Shown here: positions 1 through 10,761 of the stretch, in pieces | How the letters are laid out: each line of letters begins with the position of its first letter | Numbering within the stretch: position 1 is the stretch's first letter | Assembly: GCA_951640195.1 (NCBI GenBank) | Contig: OX621174.1 | Coordinates: forward strand, 1,550,001 to 1,614,000 | Reading direction: 5' to 3' | DNA: 64,000 nt | Source of the DNA: Porpolomopsis calyptriformis | Taxonomy: Eukaryota; Basidiomycota; Agaricomycetes; Agaricales; Hygrophoraceae | Notes under the pieces: generated by a model | What the model was told of the DNA's origin: nothing | Seen by the model: the letters and a program-made list of their open reading frames with translations, nothing else | The model's database searches: none | Translations under genes and position numbers: made by a program

Positions 1-119
1 CGAGCCCCTTTTTACAATGCTACCAAAACCCTAGGGTAACCCTGACCTTGGGGGGATATCGCCTATAATTCCAGTTCCACTCCCCTGCCGAAGATCCAGT
101 CCTGACGGACCAACTATAC

Positions 120-3100
120 AACAATGTCCTTGGAGCCACTGTCACCACCACAGTCGGACACCTCCTGGCATCACATTCGGATGTCCGGAAAAGGATCAAA
201 GATCACACCACTAGCAAACGTATCCCTGTCAACCTATCGGACAACTCAGACGACCCTGTTTCTAGCTTCTATACCATGCCAAACTCACCCAATGAAGACA
301 CTATTGTAGCCGATGATGCCTCCGCCATCTGGGTAATTGACGTCCTCCTGGATGGAAGACAGAAAGAGGAAGCACTCCTTGACACTGGAAGCGCGATAAC
401 CGTCATTCGGAAAGACGTCTGGGAATGACTTGGTATCCCAATCTGATCCAATCTTATCATGCACATGGAGTCATCACACTCCACTGTCACCCCCACCCTA
501 GGAGTTCTTAAAAACCTCCAGGTCATCATCAGACCCTGTACCTTCTACATGCAGGTGCAGGTAGCAGAGAAACTACCTTGCGACATGATTCTTGGACAGC
601 CTTTCTATCTCCTCACGAACCTAGATAGCAGGATCGATCTGGACAGCTCACAACACATCAACATCATGGATCCGAACACCAGAAAGAGGATTAAAGTATC
701 CACATGACCACGAGCCTGGAAGCCCAACAAGAAACTCGTCCCCATGGGTTTTTAAATGTTGAGAGTATGGATTATACCCAAACCCCTGTTCCGGTTCCCA
801 CACCTTCGCCATCTGTACTCTCAGGTTCTATCTCTCACCAAGCTTTGATTCCACCAACGCCGTCTACACCCAACAACATATCTGTTTCCCCACACACAAC
901 CTCTGCTTCCCTGACTCCCCCGAACAACATCATCCGCTCCTGCATATCGGAATGATCCTAGAACAACCTAAATGACGATTACCCCTGTGGACAGGCAGCA
1001 ACCTTCGACATCCCTCTCTCCGATATCCCAGACTCCCTTCTCACTCCCATATCTGTACATGAATCCTCCTTAGCTGATTATGTTGCAGATATCGACGAAT
1101 ATAAATACACTCATGCCACCTATGCTGGAAAGAAATATAAGAAAGTGGTGGACCGTGTCCTGCCTATCAAAGGAATGCTACCTGAAGAATTCCGCATCGT
1201 CCGATGTCAACACCCTGATCCATTGGCTGACCTTCCAGCACTTCCCTTCCATCCACCGCCATTTACACCAGGCTCTATTTACACCCAAGAACAGAAAGAT
1301 AAGCACAATGTCAATCCTGATGGATTCCTATGGCCTGAAGAAGAGACCCTTGCCCACCACATAATCAAAACCCAGGAACAAGCATTCACCTGGGAGGAGA
1401 CTGAGAAAGGTCATTTTCTGGAAGAATTCTTCCACCCGATCCTCCTCCCCACTATAGAACACGTCCCTTGGGTTCTTAAAAACATTCTGATTCCACCCGG
1501 AATCTTTGACGCAGTCCTCAAAGTCATCCACGAAAAGATTTCCGCTGGCGTGTACGAAGAGTCTAACTCATCCTATCGCTCCCGATGGTTCTGCGTGCTC
1601 AAGAAGGATGGGAAATCTCTCCGACTTGTCCACAATCTCAAACCCCTTAACAGAGTCTCAATCCACGACTCCGCAGTTCCTCCGCTCACAGAACAATTCG
1701 CGGAATCCTTCGCTGGAAGAGCCTGCTATGGGTCCCTTGACCTATTCGTATCCTTTGACCAATGCGACCTCGACCTCCAATCCCAAGACCTCACCACCTT
1801 TCAAATGCCACTCGGAGCTAAATGTCTAACTTCTATTCCTATGGGATATACCAACTCAACACAAATCATGCAGGGAGATGTCACCCACATCCTCCAAGCA
1901 GAAATCCCTCATGTTGCAAGCCCCTTCATAGATGACGTACCCATTAAAGGCCTGGAAACCCATTACGAACTCCTAGGAGGACTCTTTGAGACTATTCCAC
2001 AAAACCTGCACATCCGAAGGCTCATATGGGAACATCTCAACAACCTCAACTGAGTCCTTCACCAGATGAAAATCCTCGGCGGAACCTTCAACGGAAAGAA
2101 GACCACAGTATGTGCCCCTGCTGTCGTAGTCGTCAGACACATATGCTGTTATGAGGGATGAATTCCGGACGAGTCCTGAGTATAGAAGATCTGAGACTGG
2201 CCCATCTGCCAAGAGCTTACCCATGTCTGATCTTTCTTAGGGACCTGCGGAGTCCTCCGAATCTTTATCAAAGACTTCGCACATCATGCCCAACCCCTTG
2301 TAAATCTCACTAAAAAGGACGTCCCCTTCCGCTTTGAAGAAGAAGAAATCTGATCCATGGAAACCCTTAAAAATGCCATCATCAACTCCCCCACTCTCAA
2401 ACCAATTGATTACCACTCCGGACGACCCATCATTTTAGCTGTCGACTTATCCGTGTATGCCGCCAGATTCATATTGCAACAACAGGGAGAGGATGGCAAG
2501 CACTATCCATCCCAATTCGGATCGATTACCTGGAACGAACGTAAGTCCCAATACTCACAAGCCAAGCTCGAACTATATGGACTATTCCACGCCCTCCAGG
2601 CGTACTGAATATGGCTTATTGGTCTTCCGAAATTCACAGTAGAAGTCGATGCCAAATACATTAAAGGCATGCTCAACAATCCAGACATCCAGCCAAATGC
2701 AGCTGTCAACCAATAGATAGCCGGAATCCTCCTATTCAACTTTGACCTTGTCCACATTCCTGCCCATCTACACTCTGGTCCTGACAGACTATCCCAAAGA
2801 CCTCCCGCTTCTGAAGACGATCCCTCCGATGATGATTATGAGGAATGGATCGACCGATCTTACACCTTCGCAGTAGAGCTCATCAACTGGAATCGACTCG
2901 AAATCGTCCCGAACTGTTCACACATTGCATCACCTTACCTATCTTCACTAAACAACCTCTCAGAACCTCCCACCTTCTCTGTCCTCACTACTACAGACAG
3001 CCTGCTACCTATTCCTCAATCGGAAAAAGCCCTTTCGTGAGACGCCTACCTTTGGACCATTCACAACTTTCTTATCACCCAAAGACGCCCACCCAACACC

Positions 3101-4318
3101 TCAGATGAACAATATAAACGACTCCTATGCACCGCCTCCGACTTCTTTGTATTCGACAACTGTCTCTGGCGCAAAAAACCCAACAGAAGACACCAGCTCA
3201 TGGTCCCGGAACCTCACAGACTGGATATCATCCAACAGGCTCATGATGGACTAGGCCATAAAGGCCCCTTTATCGGCTGAAACCAATTGCTTGACCGCTT
3301 CTGGTGGCCCTACATTGATCACGACATCCAATGGTTCATCCAAACTTGTCATCAATGTCAGATCCGCCAAACCAAACGGATCTTCATCCCTCTGACGGTT
3401 CCCACACCTGCTCACCTATTCCGACGCACCCACATTGACACCATGTTCCTACCCAAGTCCAATGGCTACAAACTCCTTCTGCATGCCCACTGTTCCCTCT
3501 CCGCTTATCCGGAATCGCGCCCGCTGAGAACAGAATCAGCTAGGGCTATCGGATCCTTCATTTTCGAAGAACTTCTATGTCGATGGGGTGCTCTTGAAGA
3601 GATAATCATGGACAATGGAGCCCCATTCATCAAAGCGCTTGAATACCTCGCTGCGCAATATGGAATCAATCACATCCAAATCTCCCCATACAACTCCCAA
3701 GCTAATGGACTCATTGAGAGACCTCATAGATCTGTCCGGGAAGCGCTCATGAAAGCTGCTGAAGGCGTCGAATCCAAGTGGTACAACATTCATCATTCCA
3801 TCCTATGGGCAGAACGCGTATCTATTCAAAGATCCACCGGATTCTCTCCTTACCAGATAGTCCATGGAACCGATCCTCTCTTTCCCTTTGATCTCACCCA
3901 GGCTACCTTCCTAGTTCCCCTGATGGATGCCCCGATGTCCCCAGCCGATCTACTGGCCACCCAAGCCCGTCAGCTTCAAAAATGAGAGGAAGACCTAGCC
4001 TAGATCAAGCAACGATTACTGGATTCACGATTCAAATCAATTCGGGACTTCGAGAAATGCCATGGAAAGCAAATCCGGGACTACAACTTTAAACCTGGAG
4101 CTCTCATCCTCATCCGCAACTCTTCAACCAAACTGGAACTCAATCGAAAATCGAAGCCGCGATATCTAGGACCCATGCTCATCGTCAGACAAACCTCCCG
4201 TGGTGCCTACATCATTTCGGAACTCAATGGAGCAGTTTCCAAACTTCCGATCACTGCCTTCCACATTCTCCCATACTTCCCCCGCTTGCATGCATCACTC
4301 CCGATCACACGGATCATC
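120..4318 (+). pseudogene. Outer element pol polyprotein (protease-RT-RNase H-integrase), broken
   Basis: The aspartic protease has DTGS near 381-392 and a GQPF flap-end motif near 596-607. Reverse transcriptase spans about 1450-2060, with motif A SLDLFVSFDQ and a FIDD active site near 1927-1938. RNase H-like sequence covers about 2357-2800. An H2C2 zinc-binding region and integrase core occupy about 3190-3985, and a GPY/F-like tail runs to 4300. In-frame stops include 426-428, 444-446, 705-707, 2051-2053, 2606-2608 and 3983-3985; in each case a C:G to T:A change from a Trp or Arg codon restores the expected family residue. At least one additional frame change lies near 2080-2240. Reads as a fixed, non-functional copy. 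It encodes no chromodomain and differs from the inner element in lineage, for example in its RT motifs. Confidence 0.85.
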
Positions 4319-4678
4319 TGTCACAGACACTTTTTCCTTTTCCTTTTAGTCATACTTGATTAGTCTCCATTCCGTTTATCCTCCCGCTTTACCGTTTTAT
4401 ATATAGAGACTGATCACATGTACCTTCCTTCCGACTCTTCACGAGTCACATTCCGTTTCCGTTATTCTTTTTGTGACTCTTCACTAGTCACATTCCGGAT
4501 TCTGCTTTGTAATCATACATACGACTGACTCATGGCGACTCAGGTAGCTAGTATATAAAGCCTGACCTTTAGTCAGTAGGTTAAGTTCGATTCCTAGTTA
4601 GTTCCCCCACTCTTTAGCCAAATTCCATCAGCCCCTCCAACGCGAGAAGTAAAACCCTTCGACTACCAAATCATAACA
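4319..4678 (+). repeat. 5' LTR of inner element
   Basis: 360 bp, TG...CA ends, matching 8852-9211 with seven transitions. It holds a TATA box at 4552-4560 and a predicted transcript start around 4583, about 30 bp further on. An internal imperfect repeat (GACTCTTCACGAGTCACATTCCG, roughly, then GACTCTTCACTAGTCACATTCCG) occurs twice around 4434-4495 and may be a regulatory direct repeat. Confidence 0.97.
4552..4593 (+). promoter_or_regulatory. LTR TATA box and predicted R start
   Basis: TATATAAAG at 4552-4560 is followed about 23-30 bp later by AAGTTCGATTC (4583-4593). This is where a transcript would begin, and it is the exact reverse complement of the primer-binding site at 4680-4690. Confidence 0.7.
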
Positions 4679-4679
4679 A

Positions 4680-4690
4680 GAATCGAACTT
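4680..4690 (+). promoter_or_regulatory. Primer-binding site of self-priming type
   Basis: GAATCGAACTT begins 2 nt after the 5' LTR and is perfectly complementary over 11 nt to the predicted 5' end of the element's own RNA (4583-4593). No TGG start, as expected of a tRNA-primed PBS, is present. Position and length match the self-priming described for Tf1/sushi-type Gypsy elements. Mechanism inferred from sequence. Confidence 0.7.
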
Positions 4691-4853
4691 CCTTCTTGCG
4701 CACCAAACCACTTCCACTCTGGATCCTGCTGAAGACTTAACAAGGTCAATTTTCTCATCTGCAGATTCAGATACTCCCTTTCAACCCATAGTATTCCAAA
4801 CCCCTGCACAATCCATCATCCCCCTTTCCCCCTCATCATCATCACTAACATCA

Positions 4854-5235
4854 ATGTCTCAAACATCTCAACAAGAGTATGAAGCCGATCAAACCATCCC
4901 CGCACCTGGACCCAGCAACATCCCCCCTACCATCCAAGAAGAAGAAGAAGTCGTCGTCCCATTTAACATGGAGCAAGAGCTCAGAGACCTAAGAGCACAA
5001 ATCGACCAGTTCCGTGGCTGGTACTACAACGAAGTCGACGTCAATGACGAACTCTGAAAGGAACTGAAAGCTCTCAAAGAAAGTCGACGCGAAGAATCTG
5101 AACCAGCCACCCCTCCCCCACAACGACGATCTGTACTTCAGGGACCTGGACTTTCCCCCTCGAATCCTTTCGTTTACCCTACAAGGAGAACCCAATCCAT
5201 CCAACCTCCTTTCCAACCAACCTTTCCCACTCAAC
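4854..5235 (+). pseudogene. Inner element gag-like N-terminal fragment
   Basis: An ATG at 4854 opens a frame rich in Gln, Glu and Pro with a short predicted coiled coil. It is interrupted by TGA at 5055-5057 (TGG expected) and readable on to about 5250. It carries no CCHC zinc knuckle and no capsid core, and the pol frame starts almost immediately afterwards in a different frame. This fits an internal deletion that fused the gag start to the region just before RT. Function as Gag is inferred from position only. Confidence 0.55.
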
Positions 5236-5250
5236 CTCTACCTGAACACC

Positions 5251-8070
5251 AAATTTCAAGTCGGAAAACTCTATCCCCTTTCCCCCTATGAACAGGTGGA
5301 ACTTAATAAGTTTATTGACGAAAATCTTAGAACAGGTCGGATACGTCCATCGAAATCACCACAGGCTGCTCCTTTCTTCTTTGCGAAAAAGGCTGAAGAG
5401 ATCAATGCCAAAGGTCTCAGTGCTGGTCTACGTCCCATCCAGGACTATCGCTACATCAACTCGAAAACCATTCCTGATCGTTATCCCCTCCCCCTTCTAT
5501 CGGAAATTCTCCAAGTACTGAAGCTTGCTACTGCTTCACTCTTTACTGTTATCAATATTCGATGGGGATTTAACAACATACGACTCAAGGAAGGTGACAA
5601 ATGGAAGGCAGCTTTCATCACCAATCGAGGACTCTTTGAACCGACTGTTATGTTCTTTGGACTACGGAACTCCCCAGCATCTTTTCAACGAATGATAGAC
5701 GTTCTCTTCAAACCCGTTCTGGACTCTGGCTGTGTTCACATCTATATTGACGACATTCTCATTATTGGCGACACCCCTGAAGAAATCCGCCACTGGACTG
5801 ACGAAACCCTTAAACTCATGGAGAAGAATCAACTATCCGCCAAACCCGTCAAATGCCAAATGGAGAAGACCTCTGTTACATACCTTGGTACAATCATCAG
5901 TAAAGGTCAACTCGCTATCAATCCAAAAAAGGTAGACACCATCATCAATTGGCCGACACCCCAAAAACTGTGAGACCTCCAGTCCTTCCTTGGCACCACC
6001 AACTTCTGGCATCGTTATATCAAAAGTTTCTCCTCAGTCGTTCGTCCCCTCTGTGGCCTTTTGCGGAAAGACCAACCTTGGGATTGGTCTCCTTTGTGTC
6101 AAAAAGCCTTTGAACAACTCAAACATCTCGTCACTACAGCCCCTGTCCTTCTCACCCCTCGACCAGACCTTCCTTACCTCTTAGAGACCGATGCCTCTGA
6201 TTTCGGTATTGGCACGGTCTTATCTCAGAAACACGACAATGGTTGGCACCCTGTTGGCTTTTTCTCGAAATCCTTGCTCCCTGCCGAATACAACTATCCT
6301 ACCCATGATCTGGAGATGCTTGCAATCGTCACTTCCCTCAAGTATTGGCGCTATCTTTTAGAGGGCGCAAGGGATACTGTATTGATAAAAACAGACAATT
6401 TAGCGCTCAAGTACTTCATGCAGAACAGATCCCTCTCCAGACGACAAGCATGTTGGATGGAATTCTTAGGCAGATTCGACTTCAAGATCGAGTATTCCCC
6501 TGGAGTCAAGAACAAAGCCGATGGACTCTCCCACCGACCTGACCACCGTCGTACAGAAAAAGAAGAATTAGAAGGCCAAGCTCTCCTCCCCCCCGAACGT
6601 TTCATCAATGCTATCATTTCCATGTCCGAACCCTCTTTCATGTCAAAGCTTTGCTTCCCCAACTTCAACCAAATCCCAGAGGACATTCGCATCAAATTAT
6701 CCGATCCCTCTTCCAGCTACTCCTTCACTGACGGAATTGTGAGAGATGCAGGAGGTCGTATTATCGTGCCAGCAGACGTATCGCTACACACAGAGATAAT
6801 TCGATTGACCCACTCCCTACCCCATGGAGGCCATCCCGGAATTGAGAAGACACGTGAGCTTGTGTTGCGGAACTACACCTGGAGTAGTGCTGCCCCTGAC
6901 ATCCGTGTATTCGTATCATCCTGTCTGACCTGCCAACAAGTCAAGCTCTATCCCTCTAAGCCTGCAGGTCTCCTGGAACCCATTCCCCCTTCGTCTCGAC
7001 CTTGGGAAGAAATCACCACCGATCTAATCGTGGAACTCCCCCAATCATCTGGTTACGATGCTGTCTTAGTCGTTGTCGATCGCTTTACCAAACGCGCTCA
7101 CTTCATCCCGACGACATCGAATATTTCTGCAGAAGGAGTCGCAAAACTCTTCAGAGACAATGTATGGAAACACCACGGCTGGCCAAAGAAGATCATAACC
7201 GATCGAGGAACTCAGTTCGCTTCCAAATTTGCGAAAGCTCTCAACACTCATTTGGGAATCATCTCCGGTCTATCCACCACTTATCATCCCCAAACTGATG
7301 GTCAAACAGAACGTACCAATCAAGAACTTGAACAATACCTTCGTTTATATACAAACTTTATGCAAGACGATTGGTCCAACTGGCTATCCCCAGCTGAATT
7401 CGCGTATAACAACCGACAGCACTCCTCGACTAAACACACTCCCTTTTACCTTGATACTGGCCAACATCCCTTCGTCCCATCTATCCCCGCGACCCCTACT
7501 TCTAATCCCGCAGCAGATGCCTTTCACAATCATCTCACAGAAGCCTGTGAAGAAGCCACAAAAGCTCTAGAAACAACGGCCGAAACCATGAAACGCTTCG
7601 CAGATCGTAAACGGAAAGATACCCAACTCCAAATAGGTCAATTCGTTTATCTTGATACCCGTAACTTAAAAACAGGTCATCCAACCCTCAAACTTGACGT
7701 CCGACGCACTGGTCCATTTAAAATTCTAGAGAAAATCGGAAAGGTTTCTTATCACCTGGCCCTTCCCTTATCATGGAAAATACACAACGTCTTTCACGTT
7801 TCACTCCTGAGACCCGCTAACATTAACTCCGATCTCCACCCAGAGGAAGTAGATGATAATCTCCACCCACCTCCAGATGTGATTCAAGAGAAAGAAGAAT
7901 ATGAGGTCGAACAAATTCTCCAACATCACGGGTCTACCCAACGTCGTATGTATTTAGTCAAATGGGTCAGCTATCCCATTGAGGAAGCAACTTGGGAGCC
8001 GAAGAAGAACCTCCTCCATGTGAAAGAACGAATTCTAGAATACGAACAGTCCATTCGAACGGCAACCTAA
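5251..8070 (+). pseudogene. Inner element pol: RT, RNase H, integrase, chromodomain; one nonsense codon
   Basis: Reverse transcriptase (about 5330-5900) has YIDD near 5744-5755. Its motif A reads VINIRWGF where the family has LDLRWGY, so the catalytic Asp is Asn (codon 5554-5556). RNase H has ETDASDFGIG near 6184. The H2C2 zinc finger lies about 6808-6945. The integrase core has TDL near 7018, TDRGTQF near 7198 and the Glu in TDGQTER near 7309. A GPY/F domain follows at about 7640-7815. The chromodomain is at 7900-8040, with YEVEQIL, YLVKW and TWEPKKNL. A TGA at 5971-5973 (Trp expected) breaks the frame between RT and RNase H. Gag C terminus and protease are missing. The chromodomain class normally targets integration to H3K9-methylated chromatin; here that is inference. 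Confidence 0.93.
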
Positions 8071-8192
8071 TCATTCTTTCACGGTATCAACTCCCCTCGT
8101 TTATGTTTTCACTTTTGTCACCTTTCCAAACTCCGACTCATCCTTATAATCTCTTTCATCTCTGTCTTTCACCCTCAGAAATCGACATTGCT

Positions 8193-8771
8193 ATGCCTGC
8201 AGAACGCTCACACCAAACTGCTCGCAAATCCACTGGTGGTCATCCACCCTGCGCTCCTCGTATGTCCACTGGAGGACAACCCCCTCGTCGCGCCCCCCCT
8301 CCGCTTGCTTCCACCTCCTCCATCTACGGTGAAGCTGAACTCGCCGGACAACTCTGGCAACACAACCGGCGCGCACGTAATCGGGATCTTCCCATATGGC
8401 CAGAGGAAATCATTGCACCACCCATCCCGCCTGAGCAAATCATCGAGTCGCTGCAGAAGGATGTCGAGTACTACAAAAACGAAATCGCGAGATTAAATGA
8501 GGAATTGTACAATCAAGGGATGAGCTTGGATGGAAAGAGAAGAGCGAGTGAGTATTGGCGAGAACAGGCCAAACACTGGGAGGCAAAATATGAGGAAGTC
8601 GCAAAGGTACTTCCCCATCTTGATTCCCCAGCTCCCCCTGTTTTCCCAGGTCCGCTCATCGTTCCCCCTGGTTTGTTGTCGAACCCCATCACCATCCCCA
8701 ACGACAACGATACTTCCCCGGCCGACATTATTTCCTTGTCGACCACTGTCTCCAACAAGGACTTGACCTAG
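8193..8771 (+). CDS. Extra ORF of inner element with histone H3 tail-like N terminus
   Basis: 192 codons, uninterrupted, between pol (ends 8070) and the 3' LTR. Residues 7-16 read HQTARKSTGG; QTARKSTGG is identical to histone H3 residues 5-13, including K9. It continues into APRM (residues 21-24; H3 15-18 is APRK) and a second STGG (25-28) followed by PPRRAP, so the segment is an imperfect tandem of the H3 tail. The middle (about residues 80-140) is a predicted charged coiled coil with regular Leu/Ile spacing, and the C terminus is Pro-rich. The frame is open upstream to 7992 with another ATG at 8103; 8193 is preferred because it starts right before the H3-like segment, as H3 itself does. Unlike pol it has no stop codons, which suggests recent selection or chance. 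Function unknown; a decoy or chromatin-docking role is inference. Confidence 0.75.
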   Translation: MPAERSHQTARKSTGGHPPCAPRMSTGGQPPRRAPPPLASTSSIYGEAELAGQLWQHNRRARNRDLPIWPEEIIAPPIPPEQIIESLQKDVEYYKNEIARLNEELYNQGMSLDGKRRASEYWREQAKHWEAKYEEVAKVLPHLDSPAPPVFPGPLIVPPGLLSNPITIPNDNDTSPADIISLSTTVSNKDLT

Positions 8772-8851
8772 TCCTTCCCCTCCTCCACACCCGCCAACAC
8801 TCTCAAAGCTGCCTCGAATTTCGGGACGAAATTCCTTTTAGTGTGGGTGTA

Positions 8852-9211
8852 TGTCACAGACACTTTTTCCTTTTCCTTTTAGTCATACTTGATTAGTCTC
8901 CATTCCGTTTATCCTCCTGCTTTACCGTTTTATATATAGAGACTGATCACATGTACCTTCCTTCCGACTCTTCACGAGTCACATTCCGTTTCCGTTATTC
9001 TTTTTGTGACTCTTCACTAGTCACATTCTGGATTCCGCTTTGTAATCATACATACGACTGACTCATGGCGACTCAGGTAGCTAGTATATAAAGCCTGACC
9101 TTTAGTCAGTAGGTTAAGTTTGATTCCTAGTTAGTTCCCCCACTCTTTAGCCGAATTCCATCAGCCCCTCCAACGCAAGAAGTAAAACCCTTCGACTACC
9201 GAATCATAACA
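8852..9211 (+). repeat. 3' LTR of inner element
   Basis: 360 bp copy of 4319-4678 followed by the second TCATC target copy at 9212-9216. All seven differences from the 5' LTR are C/T or G/A transitions at sites that are CpG in one of the two copies. Confidence 0.97.
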
Positions 9212-9385
9212 TCATCTCACAGAATAACTCCTTGCCAGACAGACACGTCTCGGATGACTCCAATTCATCCTCAGAAACTGACTGACACATACTGGGACTT
9301 ATCCTCACTTAGTTTCACTTAGCACTCACCCTCTCGCTCATTTTCATCTAACTCCTTCACAATTCTTCTATTCTAAACAGGACTA

Positions 9386-10725
9386 TTACATAGCCCATTT
9401 CTTTCCCTTCCCCTTCTTTTCCGACCCCTTTTCCATCCAAGCTATTAATCCATCCATCTGCTTGTCTGTCTCAGCCTGCGCTCTCCTCCAACCCTCCAAC
9501 ACCTTGGCTTCCCTCATAACGGCCTTTCAGACCGCGTTCTGCTTCTCCTCCAACCCCACCGCCCAATCCTCTATCGCCTTCTCCATCTTTCCCCCAATCT
9601 CCCAAAGCTCCGAGAGCCTCCGGTGCCCCTCCCGCACCGTCCCGCTGTCCACACTTGCCTGCCGCGCCCTCTTCTGGACCTGGGTGTCCATCTCCTCCTT
9701 GCTCTCACCCTCGTCTCCGCTCCAGTCCTCCTCACCCTCTGAATCCACCACCATCACCTCCCTCACATTCCCCTTCGTCTCCCCAGACCCTCGGACTCAC
9801 CTTACCAGCCTTGGAACCAGCCTTGGAACTGCCTTCGGAGGCTGCTTCTGCCTCGGCTTCACCTCCACGCTCGCCTTCTGCTTCGACCCGCTGGACTTTG
9901 AACATGACGCGTGGTCCCGCGCACATGGACCACACACCCCACCTCCTGGATATTTGATGCATGGGACCAGCTGCTTGGCGCAGTGGTCACATGCCGGCTC
10001 ATGACACTAAAAAATGTATATTAGATCATACACGCTATAGAAATAAAAAACAATACTTACCTACATGGTGGATTTGACCTGTCCACCCTTCTTCGACGTT
10101 TCCTCCTCTGCCCCAACCTCATCCTCACCGTTCCCGATGTGCTCCGACATCTCCATTGCTATTCCCCCCCTCTCTGTCATTATGACCAAAGGCTCCTCCG
10201 ATGCCTTCGATCCAGCCCCCAGCATCTTCTCCCGGCGGGCCCTTGCTCATTCAACCCACTCCCGCTTCTCCTTCTCCTCCTCCTTGATCCTCCTCTCCTC
10301 CTCCATCTTTTCCATCATCCTCTCTGCTACCTCTTCAGCCTCCCGCCTCTCCTCTGCGATTGCCTCGGCCCGCACCTCTTCCTCTATCGCCCTCTCCTTC
10401 TCCTCTATCGCCCTCCTTTCCACCTTCCACTGCTCCCTGTACTTCTCGTACGCCTCGCTTATCTCCTCTGCGAGATCTTCCACCACTCGGGGAATCTCCT
10501 CCCCACCCTCTATCATCTCCAGGAGTCTCACTAAAAAGTTTGTCTGCACAGACTGATTAGTCCAGCATCAAGACATATCAAATAAAGACTTACCACGCGA
10601 TCCGCATTCTCCAGCACCCAGGTGTCATACCCAGAGCTTTGTGGTCCCTCAGGATGGAGGGCCAACGCATCTTGAAGCTCAATAACCAGACTCTTGAAGT
10701 CTGTCTGTTTGTTGTCATTGGACAT
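9386..10725 (-). pseudogene. Antisense gene in outer element: coiled coil plus cysteine-cluster domain, degraded
   Basis: ATG at 10725. Exon 1 runs to about 10588; an intron of about 48 bp (GTAAGT...TGCAG) is followed by a long charged coiled coil. A TGA at about 10247-10249, likely from CGA, interrupts the frame. An intron around 10014-10062 then leads into a cysteine-rich domain with CDHC, a central Cys and CGPC...C spacing at about 9890-10010, like the Zn(2)Cys(6)-type clusters common in mushroom proteins. Another acidic/coiled segment (9527-9766) and a second TGA follow, and the readable frame ends with TAA at 9386-9388. It lies between the outer pol end and the putative 3' LTR, on the opposite strand to pol. 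It is either an element-borne antisense gene or a captured host gene; DNA binding is inferred from the cysteine pattern. Confidence 0.6.
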
Positions 10726-10761
10726 CGTCGAGGTTGTTGTTCAAGAGAGAAAATGGTGACA

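Larger units (their letters stand above)
4319..9211 (+). mobile_element. Inner Ty3/Gypsy chromovirus-type LTR retrotransposon, complete ends
   Basis: 4893 bp with 360 bp direct LTRs (4319-4678 and 8852-9211), both starting TGTCACAGAC and ending CATAACA, flanked by the 5 bp target duplication TCATC (4314-4318 and 9212-9216). Contents in order: LTR, PBS, short gag-like ORF, pol with a C-terminal chromodomain, a separate downstream ORF, LTR. It sits inside the 3' end of the outer element's pol, so it is the younger insertion. The two LTRs differ at seven positions, about 2%, so it is not a very recent arrival. It lacks a recognisable protease and most of gag, carries two nonsense codons and has lost an RT catalytic aspartate. 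It is therefore non-autonomous now. Confidence 0.95.

Noticed and set aside
4431..4500. Repeated GACTCTTCAC...GTCACATTCC units as a CRISPR-like array
   Set aside because: Only two units inside an LTR; no spacer array. Taken as an LTR internal repeat.
10065..10556. Plus-strand Ser-rich ORF
   Set aside because: Shadow of the minus-strand coiled-coil exon; low-complexity composition and no splice or domain support.
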